Assembly: GCF_000307225.1 (NCBI RefSeq)
Contig: NZ_HE978617.1
Coordinates: 463,538 to 527,537 of the forward strand
DNA from: Anaerococcus vaginalis
Lineage (GTDB): Bacteria; Bacillota; Clostridia; Tissierellales; Peptoniphilaceae
Reading direction: 5' to 3'
Length of the DNA stretch: 64,000 bases
Shown: piece by piece, positions 39,665 to 50,026 of the stretch
Layout: every line of letters begins with the position of its first letter
Numbering within the stretch: the stretch's first letter is position 1
Translations under genes and position numbers: made by a program
The notes under the pieces: generated by a model
Databases searched by the model: none
Told to the model about the DNA's origin: nothing
What the model saw: only the letters and a program-made list of their open reading frames with translations

Positions 39665-40939
39665 ATGAAAATTAATTTTAATAATGTAGACTTATCAAAT
39701 CTTAACTCTTATAAGGAAAAAAGTCTTGAAGCTTTTTCTACTTTAATGAAAAAAGATGGAGAAGGTTCTGATTTTTTGGGTTGGATTGATAGGGCAAATA
39801 ACCTAGATGTAGAAGAATATGAAAGAATAAAAAAAGCTAGCAAAAAAATCCAAGAAAATTCTGATTGTTTGGTAACAATTGGTATTGGTGGATCATATCT
39901 TGGCACAAAAGCTGTAGATTATGCTATGAAGGGATATTTTCCAAAAAATGACAAGACTGAATTAATTTATGCAGGCCATCAAATTTCTGGAGAATATTTA
40001 CATGATCTTTTGGATTATCTAAAGGAGAAGGAATTTTCTATTAATGTAATTTCAAAGTCTGGTACAACTACTGAACCTGCTATTGCCTTTAGATTTGTAA
40101 AAGAATTGTTGGAAGAAAAATATGGAAAAGATGAAGCTAGGGAAAGAATATTTGTTACAACTGATAGACAAAAGGGAGCTTTAAAAGATTTGGCTACAAA
40201 GGAAGGCTATGAAACTTTTGTTGTTCCTGATGATATTGGCGGAAGATTTTCTGTAATTTCTGCTGTTGGTCTTTTGCCATTGTGTGTGGCTGGTATTGAT
40301 ATAGATAAATTTGTTGCTGGATTTAAAAAAGGAATTGAAAATTATACTAAGGATTCTTTTGAGGAAAATGTGGCAATCCAATATGCAGCTATTAGAAATA
40401 TGTTAAATGAAAATGGAAAAGATATTGAAGTTTTGGTAAATTATGAACCAAAATTAAAATATGTTTCTGAATGGTGGAAGCAATTATTTGCTGAAAGTGA
40501 AGGAAAAGATGGTAAGGGAATTTTCCCTGTTTCTGTAAATAATACAACTGATCTTCACTCTGTTGGTCAAATGATTCAAGATGGCAAGAGAAATTTATTT
40601 GAAACTGTTTTGAAAGTTGAAAATGCCAGTAAAGACCTTACTATTATGGAAGATGAAGAAAATCTTGATGGTCTAAATTATCTTGCTGGTAAAAAAATGT
40701 CTTTTGTTAATGAAAAGGCAATGGAGGGAACAATTATCGCCCACGTTAAGGGAAATGTTCCTAATATTTTATTAAGTCTTGATGATGTTTCTGCTCAAAG
40801 TTTGGGAGAATTATTCTATTTCTTTGAAATTGTTGTTGGTGTGAGTGGATATATGCAAGGAGTTAATCCTTTCAACCAACCTGGAGTTGAAGAATATAAG
40901 TCTCAAATGTTTAAATTATTGGGTAAACCTGGATATTAA
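39665..40939 (+). CDS. pgi: glucose-6-phosphate isomerase
   Basis: 424 residues, a little shorter than the usual ~450 of Firmicutes enzymes. It interconverts glucose-6-P and fructose-6-P. Motifs: [23 protein letters not shown] (phosphate loop), [17 protein letters not shown] and the C-terminal signature [25 protein letters not shown] 6 bases from ATG. Monocistronic, followed by a large palindromic element that could end transcription. Confidence 0.96.
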   Translation: MKINFNNVDLSNLNSYKEKSLEAFSTLMKKDGEGSDFLGWIDRANNLDVEEYERIKKASKKIQENSDCLVTIGIGGSYLGTKAVDYAMKGYFPKNDKTELIYAGHQISGEYLHDLLDYLKEKEFSINVISKSGTTTEPAIAFRFVKELLEEKYGKDEARERIFVTTDRQKGALKDLATKEGYETFVVPDDIGGRFSVISAVGLLPLCVAGIDIDKFVAGFKKGIENYTKDSFEENVAIQYAAIRNMLNENGKDIEVLVNYEPKLKYVSEWWKQLFAESEGKDGKGIFPVSVNNTTDLHSVGQMIQDGKRNLFETVLKVENASKDLTIMEDEENLDGLNYLAGKKMSFVNEKAMEGTIIAHVKGNVPNILLSLDDVSAQSLGELFYFFEIVVGVSGYMQGVNPFNQPGVEEYKSQMFKLLGKPGY

Positions 40940-40970
40940 ATAAAATTTTAAAATTATATATGTGTTTTAC

Positions 40971-41130
40971 AAAAAAGGGGCTGTTGCAGAATGAATAAAT
41001 CGTCCCAATATCACCAGAGGAACCTCTTAGAAAATTTTACCTCCAAGAGCCGGCAGGCTATACAAAAAATTTTCTAAGAGAACCCTCTGCTGATGGGACG
41101 ATAGTTATTCACAATTTGCAACAGCCCCTT
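40971..41130. repeat. 160-bp imperfect palindrome, MITE-like or terminator-like
   Basis: The left arm begins AAGGGGCTGTTGCAGAATGA and the right arm, read inverted, begins AAGGGGCTGTTGCAAATTGT. Pairing continues through GGGACGAT/ATCGTCCC, AGAGG/CCTCT and TCTTAGAAAATTTT. The arms match at roughly 80% over about 65 bases, leaving a ~30-base centre containing GCCGGC. It separates two convergent genes and may be a nonautonomous insertion that also acts as a bidirectional terminator. Confidence 0.7.
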
Positions 41131-41134
41131 CATT

Positions 41135-41790
41135 TTAATCATCATCTGAATATTTTAAGGCTCCGCCCAAAATTCCATTTACAAAATCTCTGGATTCGTA
41201 GATTTTATAGTAGGTAAATTTTTTTTCTAATAGTAATTTTGCTCTCATTGTTAGCTTATCTTGATTTTCATTTTTTAAATTTTTTATATATTGAGAATGA
41301 ATATCCTCGTCTTTGTGTTCTAATTTATCATAAATATCTACATAGCAAATATTTGTTATATCTACATCTACTTCTATACCATCTTTGGTCTTTTTTTGAC
41401 CTTTTACGTCAACTTTTAGGTTTGCAAAATTTGCCTTTAAAAATTCTTCTTGTTCTTTTTTGTCTGATGAGTAGGACTCTTTTAAGACATCTTCAACCTT
41501 GGTTAATTTGTCGAAATATTTTTTTGTTTTTCGTAATCCAAGTCTTTTATTGCAGATACAGCCTTATTTATTGTTCTTTGTGGTGTGTTTATGAATTTTT
41601 GGTATATGAATAAGGGAAATAATATTATAAGGATAAAGATTAGAAGTTTTAGTAAATTTTTCTTCTTATTTCTTTTCCTTCTGGCTTGTTTTTTTGGTGT
41701 TTTTACTTTATTTTCCCTATATTGTTTTTTTTCTGGTCTTTTTATCTGGTTTTTTTCAGCAAAAAGCTCGCTTCTTTTTTTTCTTGCCAT
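41135..41790 (-). pseudogene. uncharacterised membrane-anchored protein, frameshifted
   Basis: The N-terminal 95 residues are read from ATG 41790: a very basic cytosolic segment (Lys/Arg-rich), then one membrane helix (LLKLLIFILIILFPLFIY). The frame breaks in an A-rich stretch (T5 at 41527-41531, T7 at 41519-41525 on the plus strand). Adding one base gives 218 residues and continues YFDKLTKVEDVLKES to the end GGALKYSDDD. The outer part may be a DUF4878/lipoprotein-like fold (NTF2-type), but I am unsure. Convergent with pgi; divergent from the next membrane protein. Confidence 0.7.
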
Positions 41791-41851
41791 AATTTCCCCT
41801 AAATAATTTTATTTTAAACTGATATTATTATATAATCAAAGTGGTGATACT

Positions 41852-42707
41852 ATGAAAAAACAAAATTTAATAATAGCAGATCTTTTAGCAATTATCTTTA
41901 CCCTGATTATAATATATTTACCCTTATTTACAAATAAAATAACCTTTTCTAAATTTTATTTTGTCTATATGTGTGCTTATTTTGCGGTAATATTTTCAAA
42001 TCAGAGGGATAAAAAAGTTTTTATTTTTTATTCCCTTAATAAGTTTATCCCTTATCCTTATTTTATTAAATAAAGTGGATATTTACAACATAAATATAGT
42101 AAGAAAAAATTTTATTAATATAATTTCCGAAAATTATTTTATTTTGCTTGGGATTTTTCTTTTATATATTATAGAAAGATTTTCAACAAGAATTTTTGGT
42201 TCTTATTTTACTATGGCTTTGGGTATAGTTTCTTTAATTGTATATCTTATAATTTACAACACAAAATACTTGGAAAGGCTTGATGAATATAGGGATTATT
42301 TCTTTTATATTTTTATTTATTTCTCCTTTGCAAGGATTTTGACTGCAAAAGAAGTTAATAAGTATCTATATGTAATCACAGTTTTAATATTTTTTATAGA
42401 AATTCTTGCCATTGACAAATACAAAATCTTTATCGGTTTTCACATTTCTGTTATTTTGATAATTTATTTGATTTTAAAGACAAATATTTATGAGGTGAAA
42501 TTTGAAAAATATTTTTTGAGTGGACTTTTGTATCTATTTCCCTTTGTAAAAATAATTTTGGATAATTTTCTAATGCTTTCAAGTCCAATTTTATATGTAG
42601 CGACGGGTCTTGTGGTATTTTTCCTTTCAATAATTTTCTACCAAATAAGGCTAGGTTTTTTGGATTTTCTATTTTTGGGCATCCATAGGGACAAAAAAAA
42701 GGGCTGA
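41852..42707 (+). pseudogene. uncharacterised polytopic membrane protein, frameshifted
   Basis: Two frames, 41852-42073 and 42075-42707, join into a 284-residue protein with about ten hydrophobic segments if one base is removed near the T6 run at 42024-42029. The joined part reads IPLISLSLILILLNKVDIYN. No family was recognised; the pattern of short hydrophobic helices resembles polysaccharide polymerase-type or unknown membrane proteins. Its stop codon TGA lies in the loop of the downstream terminator. It is not obviously cotranscribed with anything. Confidence 0.65.
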
Positions 42708-42722
42708 TGCCCTTTTTTTTTT
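42693..42722. terminator. bidirectional terminator with a stop codon in its loop
   Basis: A8, GGGC, TGAT loop, GCCC, T10. The TGA stop of the plus-strand membrane protein is in the loop, and the TAA of the minus-strand MATE gene overlaps the T-run. Confidence 0.8.
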
Positions 42723-44079
42723 ACATTTCTTTTTCTATTTTTTCTTTGTAATCTCTTCTCAAATAATAAACGCAATAAAGTCCTGCCAAAAATTCTGCTA
42801 TTATAAATGAATACCAGATTTTATTTATATCTCCGGTTTTTTGTCCGATGAAATACATCAAAGGCAACAAGATTATAAATTGTCTTAAAAATGGTTCGAA
42901 TAGTGCTATGCCTGCACTTGATAGGGATTGGAAAATTGAGGCACAGACTATGGAAAATCCTACTGGCAAATATGAGATTGCAACTATTCTTATCATTGGA
43001 ATCCCTATTTCTTTCATTTTTGGTGTGGCTGAGAATAAATTTAAAATTTCTTCTGGAAATGCCATAAATATTATCATTCCAAAAATTATCATTAGGGTCG
43101 CCCATATTATTGATAATTTTATGGATTTTTTTATTCTTTCTTTATTTCTTGCTCCATAATTATAGGAAATTATTGGTACTATGGCGTTTGATATGCCAAA
43201 AACTGGCATAAATTCAAAACTTTGTAGCTTAAACATTACTCCATAAACGGCTATGGCTGATTGGCCAAAGCCTGCAAGAATTGTATTTATAAAAAATGTT
43301 GCAAAGGATGTTATTGCATTCATAAGAGCGGCTGGAAGTCCTATTGAAAAAATTTCTTTTAAAATCAAATGGGACATAGAAAAGCCTTTGAAGGATAATT
43401 TTACCTCTTTATTTTTTATTAAATTTAGCAAAAGTCCTATCAAGGCTCCCAAAATTTGCCCAGTAACTGTTGCTATAGCAGCTCCCTTTACTTCAAGTCT
43501 TGGAAATCCAAAAAGTCCAAAAATAAAGATTGGATCTAAAATTATATTTATGAGTGCACCAAGAACTTGTGTGATCATAGTATAAACTGTAAGGCCTGTT
43601 GATTGGAGAAGTTTTTCAAAAAATATTTGAAAGAATACACCCAAGGAAAACAAACAAACTATATGAAGATAATCAATTCCATAAGAAATAATTTTTGGAT
43701 TATCTGTTTGCATTTTTATAAAGGGTTCAACAAAAAATATTGCAATAAGAACAAAGATTAAGGATAAAATTCCTGCAAGAATTATGCCATGAACTGCAAC
43801 ACTGCTTGCCTTTTTTGCATTTTTCATACCTAAATATCTTGACAAGAGCGCCGAAACACCTATTGATAGTCCAACACTAAAGGCAATAATTATATTTTGA
43901 ATGGGAAATGAAATTGTTACGGCTGTAAGGGCATCTTCTGATAATCTTGCCACAAAAATTGAGTCAACTATATTATAAATTGCTTGGACGAGCATTGAAA
44001 TTATAATTGGAAGGCTCATTTCAAATAATAATTTTCCTTCAGCCATAGTCCCAAGTTTTTCTGATTTTGCTTTTTCCAT
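42721..44079 (-). CDS. MATE family multidrug/toxin efflux transporter
   Basis: 452 residues with 12 membrane segments in two halves. Typical MATE segments are visible: LPIIISMLVQAIYNIVDSIF at the N-terminus and GSYFTM-like repeats later, plus ISNAIVPIISYNYGARNKERI. It exports cationic compounds using Na+ or H+ gradients. RBS AAAGGAGT before ATG. Single gene; the substrate is unknown. Confidence 0.92.
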   Translation of the reverse strand: MEKAKSEKLGTMAEGKLLFEMSLPIIISMLVQAIYNIVDSIFVARLSEDALTAVTISFPIQNIIIAFSVGLSIGVSALLSRYLGMKNAKKASSVAVHGIILAGILSLIFVLIAIFFVEPFIKMQTDNPKIISYGIDYLHIVCLFSLGVFFQIFFEKLLQSTGLTVYTMITQVLGALINIILDPIFIFGLFGFPRLEVKGAAIATVTGQILGALIGLLLNLIKNKEVKLSFKGFSMSHLILKEIFSIGLPAALMNAITSFATFFINTILAGFGQSAIAVYGVMFKLQSFEFMPVFGISNAIVPIISYNYGARNKERIKKSIKLSIIWATLMIIFGMIIFMAFPEEILNLFSATPKMKEIGIPMIRIVAISYLPVGFSIVCASIFQSLSSAGIALFEPFLRQFIILLPLMYFIGQKTGDINKIWYSFIIAEFLAGLYCVYYLRRDYKEKIEKEM

Positions 44080-44107
44080 CTAAACTCCTTTCTTTTTATG
44101 AATAGAA

Positions 44108-44135
44108 AAATAACGGCAAGAGCCGCTATTTAAAG
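44108..44135 (-). terminator. terminator after FemABX-like gene
   Basis: Minus strand AGCGGC-TCTT-GCCGTT stem (44111-44128) followed by ATTTTT, downstream of the stop at 44183. Confidence 0.6.
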
Positions 44136-44182
44136 TTTACTATTTACTTAATTATTCTAATTCTTTTTATTAAAAAATCAAA

Positions 44183-45367
44183 TTATTTATTAAGTTTTCT
44201 TTTTATCTTTTTTATTATTTCAAGACTTTTATATTTTGCTGGATTTGGATAATAGATAAAAGCTCCTGTTTTTCTTAAAATATATCCGTTGAAATTTTGC
44301 TTAAATCTCAAAACTCCATCGCTACCATCAAACAAACCATCTACCCCAAAAAAATTATAAATTGGAATATTTTTTTCAATTACTTTTCTCATAGCTTGGT
44401 ATTGTAGGATAAAGGCTCCTGGGAGTTTTTGATATTTTGTTGATGAACCTCCCAAAAAATATATAGCTTGGTCTTTTGAATAAATAAGAATCATATTCGC
44501 TAGGGATAAGATTGAAGATTTCGATTCATTTCTAAGTTCTATCAAACTGTCTATTTCATTTTTTAATGACTGTCTTCTTTGTTTATTTTTTGAACTTTCT
44601 CTTATAGAAGAAAGAAGCTTTTCCAAATTAGAAATTGATTCATCCAGATTTATTTCAGATACTAAAAAATCACAATCCTTGTCAAATTCATCATAAAAAG
44701 TTTTATAATATTCCAAAGACTTATCATTAAAGCCTTGCCTTTTTGCAGCATCAAAAGTCAAAGTTTTAAAATCTCCCAATTCATCCTCGCCAATGCTTCT
44801 TACCGTAATTCCCAATTCTGTAGCTTTTTTTATTTTTCTTTGGGCATTGTTATTTAAAGATTTTAAAAGACTATCATCATCGAGCGAAAACTCATTTAAG
44901 TCTTTGACAAATTGATAATCTGGCAAACCATCATAAGTAGATATAGAACCATCATTTGCCATATAGCCTACTTCTTTCATCTTATTAAGAAAATAATCAT
45001 TTTTTTCAGAAATTAAATTACCATCTTGATCATATTTACAATAAGTATAATCAAGTTTTATTACCAATTTTAAGCAGTCTAGTTTTTTTACATAATCTTT
45101 TAGCTTATCATAAAATATATATTCATATTTTTCATCAAGTGCATTTGCACCGACCATAAAATCTATTCTTTTTCCACCAAAAATATTTCTTAAAAAAGCA
45201 AGGCCTACTGCAAGGACTTCTTTATTATCAACTAGGGCAAAAAGCCTTGTGTCCCTATTTGCACTTTTGAAAACCTCATTCATTTTACTTGTTTGCAAAA
45301 ACGAATAAGAATCTATCTTTTCTAAAAAATTATCATATTCTTTTCTTGAAATTTCTTTGATTTCCAT
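44183..45367 (-). CDS. FemABX-type peptidoglycan bridge aminoacyltransferase
   Basis: 394 residues with the GNAT-like double domain of the Fem family and an inserted helical coiled-coil arm near residues 240-285 (NLEKLLSSIRESSKNKQRRQ). The opening SYSFLQTSKMNEVFK and the C-terminal YNFFGVDGLFDGSDGVLRFK and GFILRKTGAFIYYP-like region are typical. Fem enzymes add amino acids from aminoacyl-tRNA to lipid II side chains, acting at the membrane. It lies just downstream of thrS, which may or may not be meaningful. Confidence 0.88.
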   Translation of the reverse strand: MEIKEISRKEYDNFLEKIDSYSFLQTSKMNEVFKSANRDTRLFALVDNKEVLAVGLAFLRNIFGGKRIDFMVGANALDEKYEYIFYDKLKDYVKKLDCLKLVIKLDYTYCKYDQDGNLISEKNDYFLNKMKEVGYMANDGSISTYDGLPDYQFVKDLNEFSLDDDSLLKSLNNNAQRKIKKATELGITVRSIGEDELGDFKTLTFDAAKRQGFNDKSLEYYKTFYDEFDKDCDFLVSEINLDESISNLEKLLSSIRESSKNKQRRQSLKNEIDSLIELRNESKSSILSLANMILIYSKDQAIYFLGGSSTKYQKLPGAFILQYQAMRKVIEKNIPIYNFFGVDGLFDGSDGVLRFKQNFNGYILRKTGAFIYYPNPAKYKSLEIIKKIKRKLNK

Positions 45368-45478
45368 AATTACCTTCCCTTTATTTTCTTACACCATCAT
45401 ACCACATATGTGATATTTATTTTAAAATTTTATAAATTAATTAATCTTTTCTATAAAATTTTATATTTTTAATCAAAT

Positions 45479-45521
45479 AAGGGCTGGTACAAATTATGAA
45501 TAATAATTGCCACCAGCCCTT
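45479..45521. terminator. hairpin terminator after thrS
   Basis: AGGGCTGGT (45480-45488) pairs with ACCAGCCCT (45512-45520), with an inner ATTAT/ATAAT pairing. It follows the thrS stop on the minus strand; the T-run is weak. Confidence 0.65.
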
Positions 45522-45601
45522 AATTACGTTTTATTTTTATAATATTTGAAAGATCTTATTTTTAACTAATCTTGGTTTTTCAAAATATTTTTTAACATTT
45601 T

Positions 45602-47527
45602 TTAAAATATAGATTTTAAAGCCTTTGAATCTCTTTCTTGATTTAATTTTTCAATAAATTCTTCTAAAGATACATCTTTTGTTTCTTCTCCATCTCTATT
45701 TCTTACTGTTAATTTTCCAGATTTTTCTTCATTTTCGCCTACTACTAACATGTAGTTTGTTCTCATAAGTTGAGCTTGTCTAATCTTGTATCCTACTCCC
45801 TCGCTTCTGTGATCTACATCTACCCTGTAGCCTGCTTTTTTGATTTTTTTAGCCAAATCATCTGCGAAATCTGCAAATTTATCTGATACTGGAATTATTG
45901 CAACTTGTTTTGGATTTATCCAAAGTGGGAATCTTCCTGCAAATTGTTCTGTAACCGAACCAATAAATCTTTCGATTGATCCAAGTAAAGCTCTGTGAAG
46001 CATTACTGGTCTTTTCTTTTCGCCGTTTTCATCAATGTATGTTAGGTCAAAGTTTTGTGGTAATTGGAAATCTAATTGAATTGTTCCACATTGCCATGTT
46101 CTTTTTGCTGCATCTTCCAAGTGGAAGTCAATTTTTGGTCCATAAAATGCTCCGTCTTTTGGATTTATTGTATAAGAAATTCCTTTTTCAATCAAAGCAT
46201 CTTCTAGGGCTTTTTCTGCAAAATCCCATTCTTCAATTTTTCCCATAAAGTCATCTGGTCTTGTTGATAATTCTATTTTATATTTAAAGCCAAATGTTGA
46301 ATATAAAAGATCTGCAAGATCAATCATTTTAAATACTTCGTCTTTTACTTGGCTTGGCAAACAATAAACATGAGCATCATCTTGAGTAAATGTTCTTACT
46401 CTGAAAAGTCCGTGAAGGGCTCCTGATAATTCGTGTCTATGAACTTGACCATATTCTGCAAGTCTAATTGGAAGATCTCTGTATGAATGTGGTTCTTCTC
46501 CATAAACCAAAACTGATCCAGGACAGTTCATTGGTTTTACTGCATAATTTTCCCCATCAATTTTTGTAAAATACATATTTTCCTTGTAATGATCCCAATG
46601 CCCTGATCTGTGCCACAATTCTTCATTCATTATAAGTGGAGTTTGAATTTCGCCATAACCATTTTCAGCCAAAACATCTGTCCACCAATTTAAAAGCTCG
46701 TGTCTTAAAATCATTCCATTTTCTTTAAAGAATGGGAAGCCTGGAGCTTCTTCGTGGAAAGAAAATAGGTTCATTTCTTTACCAATTCTTCTATGATCAC
46801 GTCTTTTAGCTTCTTCTTGAAGTTCAATGTATTCGTCTAATTGTTTTTTCTTTTCAAAGCTTATACCATAAATTCTTTGAAGCATTTTCCTATCAGAATC
46901 GCCTCTCCAATAAGCACCAGCTATAGAATTTAATTTGATTGCCTTTATATCCTTTGTTGAAAGAAGGTGAGGTCCCTTGCAAAGATCAACAAATACATTA
47001 TCTCCCAATTCATAAATAGTAATAATTTCATCTTCAGGTAAATCTTCAATCAATTCAATCTTGTATTCTTGATTTTCTTTTTTGAAATATTCCAAAGCCT
47101 CATTTCTTGAAATTTCTTTTCTAACAAATTTAAGATCTTTTTTGGCAATTTCTTTCATTTTTTCTTCGATTTTTGGAAGATCTTCTGGAACAAATCTGTG
47201 TTCAAGGTCTATATCATAATAAAATCCGCTTTCAATTGCAGGTCCAATAGCAAATTTTGCATCAGGCCACATTTCTTTTATAGCAGCAGCCATCAAATGA
47301 CTTGTTGTATGCCAGAAAATTTCTTTTCCCTCTTTGTCCTCAAATTTTACAACCTTAAAATCAGAATCTTCATTTATAGGTTCAGCATAGCCCATAACTT
47401 TTCCATTAACAACAGCTCCAAGGGCTGATCTAAATAAGCCTTCAGAAATGTCCTTTGTAACATCTCCAACACTTACGCCTTGTTCATATTCTTTTACACT
47501 TTCATCTGGTAATTTGATTTTTATCAT
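45602..47527 (-). CDS. thrS: threonyl-tRNA synthetase
   Basis: 641 residues, full length. Order: TGS domain (1-60), SAD editing domain with HTTSHLMAAAI and CKGPHLL zinc-type motifs, class II catalytic core with motif 2 FRVRTFTQDDAH and motif 3 MHRALLGSIERF, then the anticodon-binding domain. It charges tRNA-Thr. Expression is controlled by the T-box leader immediately upstream. RBS GGAGAG before ATG. Intact, unlike several neighbours. Confidence 0.97.
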   Translation of the reverse strand: MIKIKLPDESVKEYEQGVSVGDVTKDISEGLFRSALGAVVNGKVMGYAEPINEDSDFKVVKFEDKEGKEIFWHTTSHLMAAAIKEMWPDAKFAIGPAIESGFYYDIDLEHRFVPEDLPKIEEKMKEIAKKDLKFVRKEISRNEALEYFKKENQEYKIELIEDLPEDEIITIYELGDNVFVDLCKGPHLLSTKDIKAIKLNSIAGAYWRGDSDRKMLQRIYGISFEKKKQLDEYIELQEEAKRRDHRRIGKEMNLFSFHEEAPGFPFFKENGMILRHELLNWWTDVLAENGYGEIQTPLIMNEELWHRSGHWDHYKENMYFTKIDGENYAVKPMNCPGSVLVYGEEPHSYRDLPIRLAEYGQVHRHELSGALHGLFRVRTFTQDDAHVYCLPSQVKDEVFKMIDLADLLYSTFGFKYKIELSTRPDDFMGKIEEWDFAEKALEDALIEKGISYTINPKDGAFYGPKIDFHLEDAAKRTWQCGTIQLDFQLPQNFDLTYIDENGEKKRPVMLHRALLGSIERFIGSVTEQFAGRFPLWINPKQVAIIPVSDKFADFADDLAKKIKKAGYRVDVDHRSEGVGYKIRQAQLMRTNYMLVVGENEEKSGKLTVRNRDGEETKDVSLEEFIEKLNQERDSKALKSIF

Positions 47528-47654
47528 TTCTCTCTCCTTATAATTTTATCCACACTTTCCTATCAAATCAGAAAAATTTCGTAACATTTTAAATTAAGAA
47601 TCACAATTTTCTACCCTATTAAAATTTTAAAATTTCGAAAATTTTTTATTTTAC

Positions 47655-47862
47655 AATAAAAAAACACACCATCCCAAAGGACGATGTGTCGTGGTTCCAC
47701 CTTAATTTATACTCATTGATGTTTTAAGGCAGGTCATGCCTTTCGTATTACCGAAAATATCAGGGGTGGTCTTGGGGATAAACTTAATCAAAAGCTCTCA
47801 GCAAACACTTTTTCTCTGTAAAAAAAGTAAAATCCTTACTCTTCCCGTCATCTAAACTATTT
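47655..47862 (-). promoter_or_regulatory. T-box riboswitch of thrS
   Basis: Read on the minus strand, the conserved T-box motif AAGGTGGAACCACG lies at 47690-47703. A terminator follows (CACATCGTCC/GGGATGGTGTG around 47665-47689) with a T-run. Upstream are the Stem I features GGGAAGAG, AGAGA and GCTGAGAGC. A candidate threonine specifier ACC occurs in AAGACCACC. Uncharged tRNA-Thr would favour the antiterminator. The 441-base gap before thrS is essentially this leader plus its promoter. Confidence 0.92.
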
Positions 47863-47968
47863 TTTTCTTATAAATCTATGTTACTAGCAAAATATTTTTT
47901 TGCAAATTTTTTATAAAATTTTTGCTAGTAAATTATTAAAAAGATAAAATAAGATTTTTAAAAGAACT

Positions 47969-48757
47969 TTAACAGCCTATAAAATCATCTGTCAGCTTAG
48001 ATTTTATTATACTTTCATATAATAAAGCTAAAACTAAGTTTAAGGTTATATATGATGACGTGTTGAGTTTATTATTTGAGCTAATAGTTGAAACTTGGTA
48101 GTACAAATTATAATCGCACATTTTAGCTAGGGTATTTCTGGTAAATATTGAAACAGAAACTAAATTAACTTTTTTAATTTTTAACTGTTTTAAAATATCA
48201 ATAGCCTTATCAGATATATCCCCAGAGAATGATACAAATAATAATAAATCATTTTCGTCAAAATCAGAGCATAAATTTTCTAATTCTGTAACAGTTGGTA
48301 TATATATTATCATCTTATGGTCATTAAACATACACCTTATAAATTCTTTTATCATTAACTGTTGACTGCAACCAGTTCCAAATGCAAAAACTCTTTTGCA
48401 ATTATTAAAACAATTTACTATATCTTCTATCTGATTGTTTTGACTATACAATTTGCTGGTGTCTACAACATCTGATAATATTATAGATTGTTTGTTTAGA
48501 TTTAACTTATTTTTGTATTCAATTTTTTTATTTTTAACTTCGTTTGCTATATAATATTTGAATTCACTAAATCCGTCAAAGCCTAACTTTTGGGAGGCTC
48601 TTATTATTCCAGCACTAGACATATTTATTTCTTTTGCAAGTTCAGATATTTTTATTTTTTGGAAACTTTCCATATTATCTCTAACATAATTAAAAAAATA
48701 AATATCACTTTCGCTTAGCTTATCATAATTTTTGTTTATCAATTCAGATAAAGACAT
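47969..48757 (-). CDS. MurR/RpiR family transcriptional regulator
   Basis: 262 residues: HTH_6 domain at about 1-75 (KISELAKEINMSSAGIIRAS) and a SIS domain at about 100-235 (KRVFAFGTGCSQQLM, LLLFVSFSGDISDKAI) that likely senses an amino-sugar phosphate. It is the last gene of the EIICB-NagB-amidase operon and probably its regulator. A palindromic candidate site lies upstream of the operon at 52461-52475. Confidence 0.9.
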   Translation of the reverse strand: MSLSELINKNYDKLSESDIYFFNYVRDNMESFQKIKISELAKEINMSSAGIIRASQKLGFDGFSEFKYYIANEVKNKKIEYKNKLNLNKQSIILSDVVDTSKLYSQNNQIEDIVNCFNNCKRVFAFGTGCSQQLMIKEFIRCMFNDHKMIIYIPTVTELENLCSDFDENDLLLFVSFSGDISDKAIDILKQLKIKKVNLVSVSIFTRNTLAKMCDYNLYYQVSTISSNNKLNTSSYITLNLVLALLYESIIKSKLTDDFIGC

Positions 48758-48772
48758 ATTCTAGCCCTTCTT

Positions 48773-50026
48773 TTATTTACTTAAATATTTTATAAATTCT
48801 GATAGTACATTAGTACCCTTTTCAATATCATCTAAACTCGTAAATTCATCTTTATGGTGTGAGATTCCTTTGTGGCTAGGTAGATAAATCATATTAGTAT
48901 CTGTAAAATCAGTCATAATCATAGAATCATGTCCTGTTCCCTTGTTTATAATCATAGCAGGATATGAAAATTTTTCTGCAATTTCCATAAGTTTTTTTGT
49001 ATTATTTTTATTCATTACACTTGGAGGTGTAGGATTTGGATATCCTATTCTTCTCATATCTTCAATTTCAAAACTTACACCAATATCATCGCAGGTGGAT
49101 TTTAAAATTTCTTTTATTTTCTCCATCATATCTATTTTTTCTAGGATATTTTTATTAAATGTCCTAATTTCTATTTTTGCTTCTACAAAACTTGCAATAA
49201 ATTGGTTGCTGTTTGGACTTATGTTCATTTCATTAACAGAACCTGTTATATCATCTCCAAGAGATGTCATATATTCATTAAATTTTACAGTAAATTTTGA
49301 TGCAGCTAGTAAAGCATCTTTTCTCTTGTTCATTTTTGCAGTTGAGTCATCATTTTTACCATAAAATCTAAGCTTATATCTTCCAATTCCTGGCAAATAT
49401 TCAATTACCCCTATAGTTTTTCCTTCATTTTCTAAGATAGGACCTTGTTCTATGTGCATTTCTACAAAATTTTTAATGGAACCTTTTTTCCAAATACATT
49501 TTTTCAAATCTGCATCCAAACCATATTTTAACATAGCTTCTTTTTTTGTAAGTCCATGTCTATTTTTGACTTTGTTTAATTCCTCTTCAGTCAAAGTCCC
49601 AACCATAGCTCTTGAATTTGTTACACCTGTACTTGGTCCAAAAGTTTCTCCTTCTTCTGCATTCATAGCGATAAGAACTAGAGGATATTTGTTTTCAAAT
49701 CCTTCTTCCACAAGATCTCTGAGAACTTCCATAGCAGATATTACTCCAACTACCCCATCATATTTTCCACCATGAAATACAGAATCATAATGTGAACCAA
49801 ACATAACGCATGGCAAATCTTTACTTTCACCATTTTTATATATAAATAAGGTTCCTACACTATCTTCCCAATATTTTAAACCTAGGTTTTTGGCAAAACT
49901 AATAATAAAGTCTTTGGTTTTTTTATCTTCTTCACTATAAGCAGACCTTGTTACTCCCTTGCCTTCTTCATAACCATTTTTACTTATTTCTTTTAAATAT
50001 TTTTCTAAATTTAATTTTGATATCAT
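48773..50026 (-). CDS. M20-family hydantoinase/carbamoylase-type amidase
   Basis: 417 residues. Zinc ligands are visible in GSHYDSVFHGGKYDG, NAEEGE, MHIEQGP and the final HKGISHHKDEF. The family hydrolyses N-carbamoyl amino acids, allantoate and similar amides. Here it sits between a NagB-like deaminase and an RpiR regulator in a PTS operon, with no NagA deacetylase. I infer that it removes an N-acyl or N-carbamoyl group from the imported amino-sugar or a conjugate. Its ATG touches the stop of the NagB-like gene, so the two are coupled. Confidence 0.88.
   Translation of the reverse strand: MISKLNLEKYLKEISKNGYEEGKGVTRSAYSEEDKKTKDFIISFAKNLGLKYWEDSVGTLFIYKNGESKDLPCVMFGSHYDSVFHGGKYDGVVGVISAMEVLRDLVEEGFENKYPLVLIAMNAEEGETFGPSTGVTNSRAMVGTLTEEELNKVKNRHGLTKKEAMLKYGLDADLKKCIWKKGSIKNFVEMHIEQGPILENEGKTIGVIEYLPGIGRYKLRFYGKNDDSTAKMNKRKDALLAASKFTVKFNEYMTSLGDDITGSVNEMNISPNSNQFIASFVEAKIEIRTFNKNILEKIDMMEKIKEILKSTCDDIGVSFEIEDMRRIGYPNPTPPSVMNKNNTKKLMEIAEKFSYPAMIINKGTGHDSMIMTDFTDTNMIYLPSHKGISHHKDEFTSLDDIEKGTNVLSEFIKYLSK

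Noticed and set aside
40971..41130. tRNA or rRNA fragment
   Set aside because: No cloverleaf, no TTC-type arm; the pairing is one long arm with inverted ends. No tRNA gene was recognised anywhere in the window.
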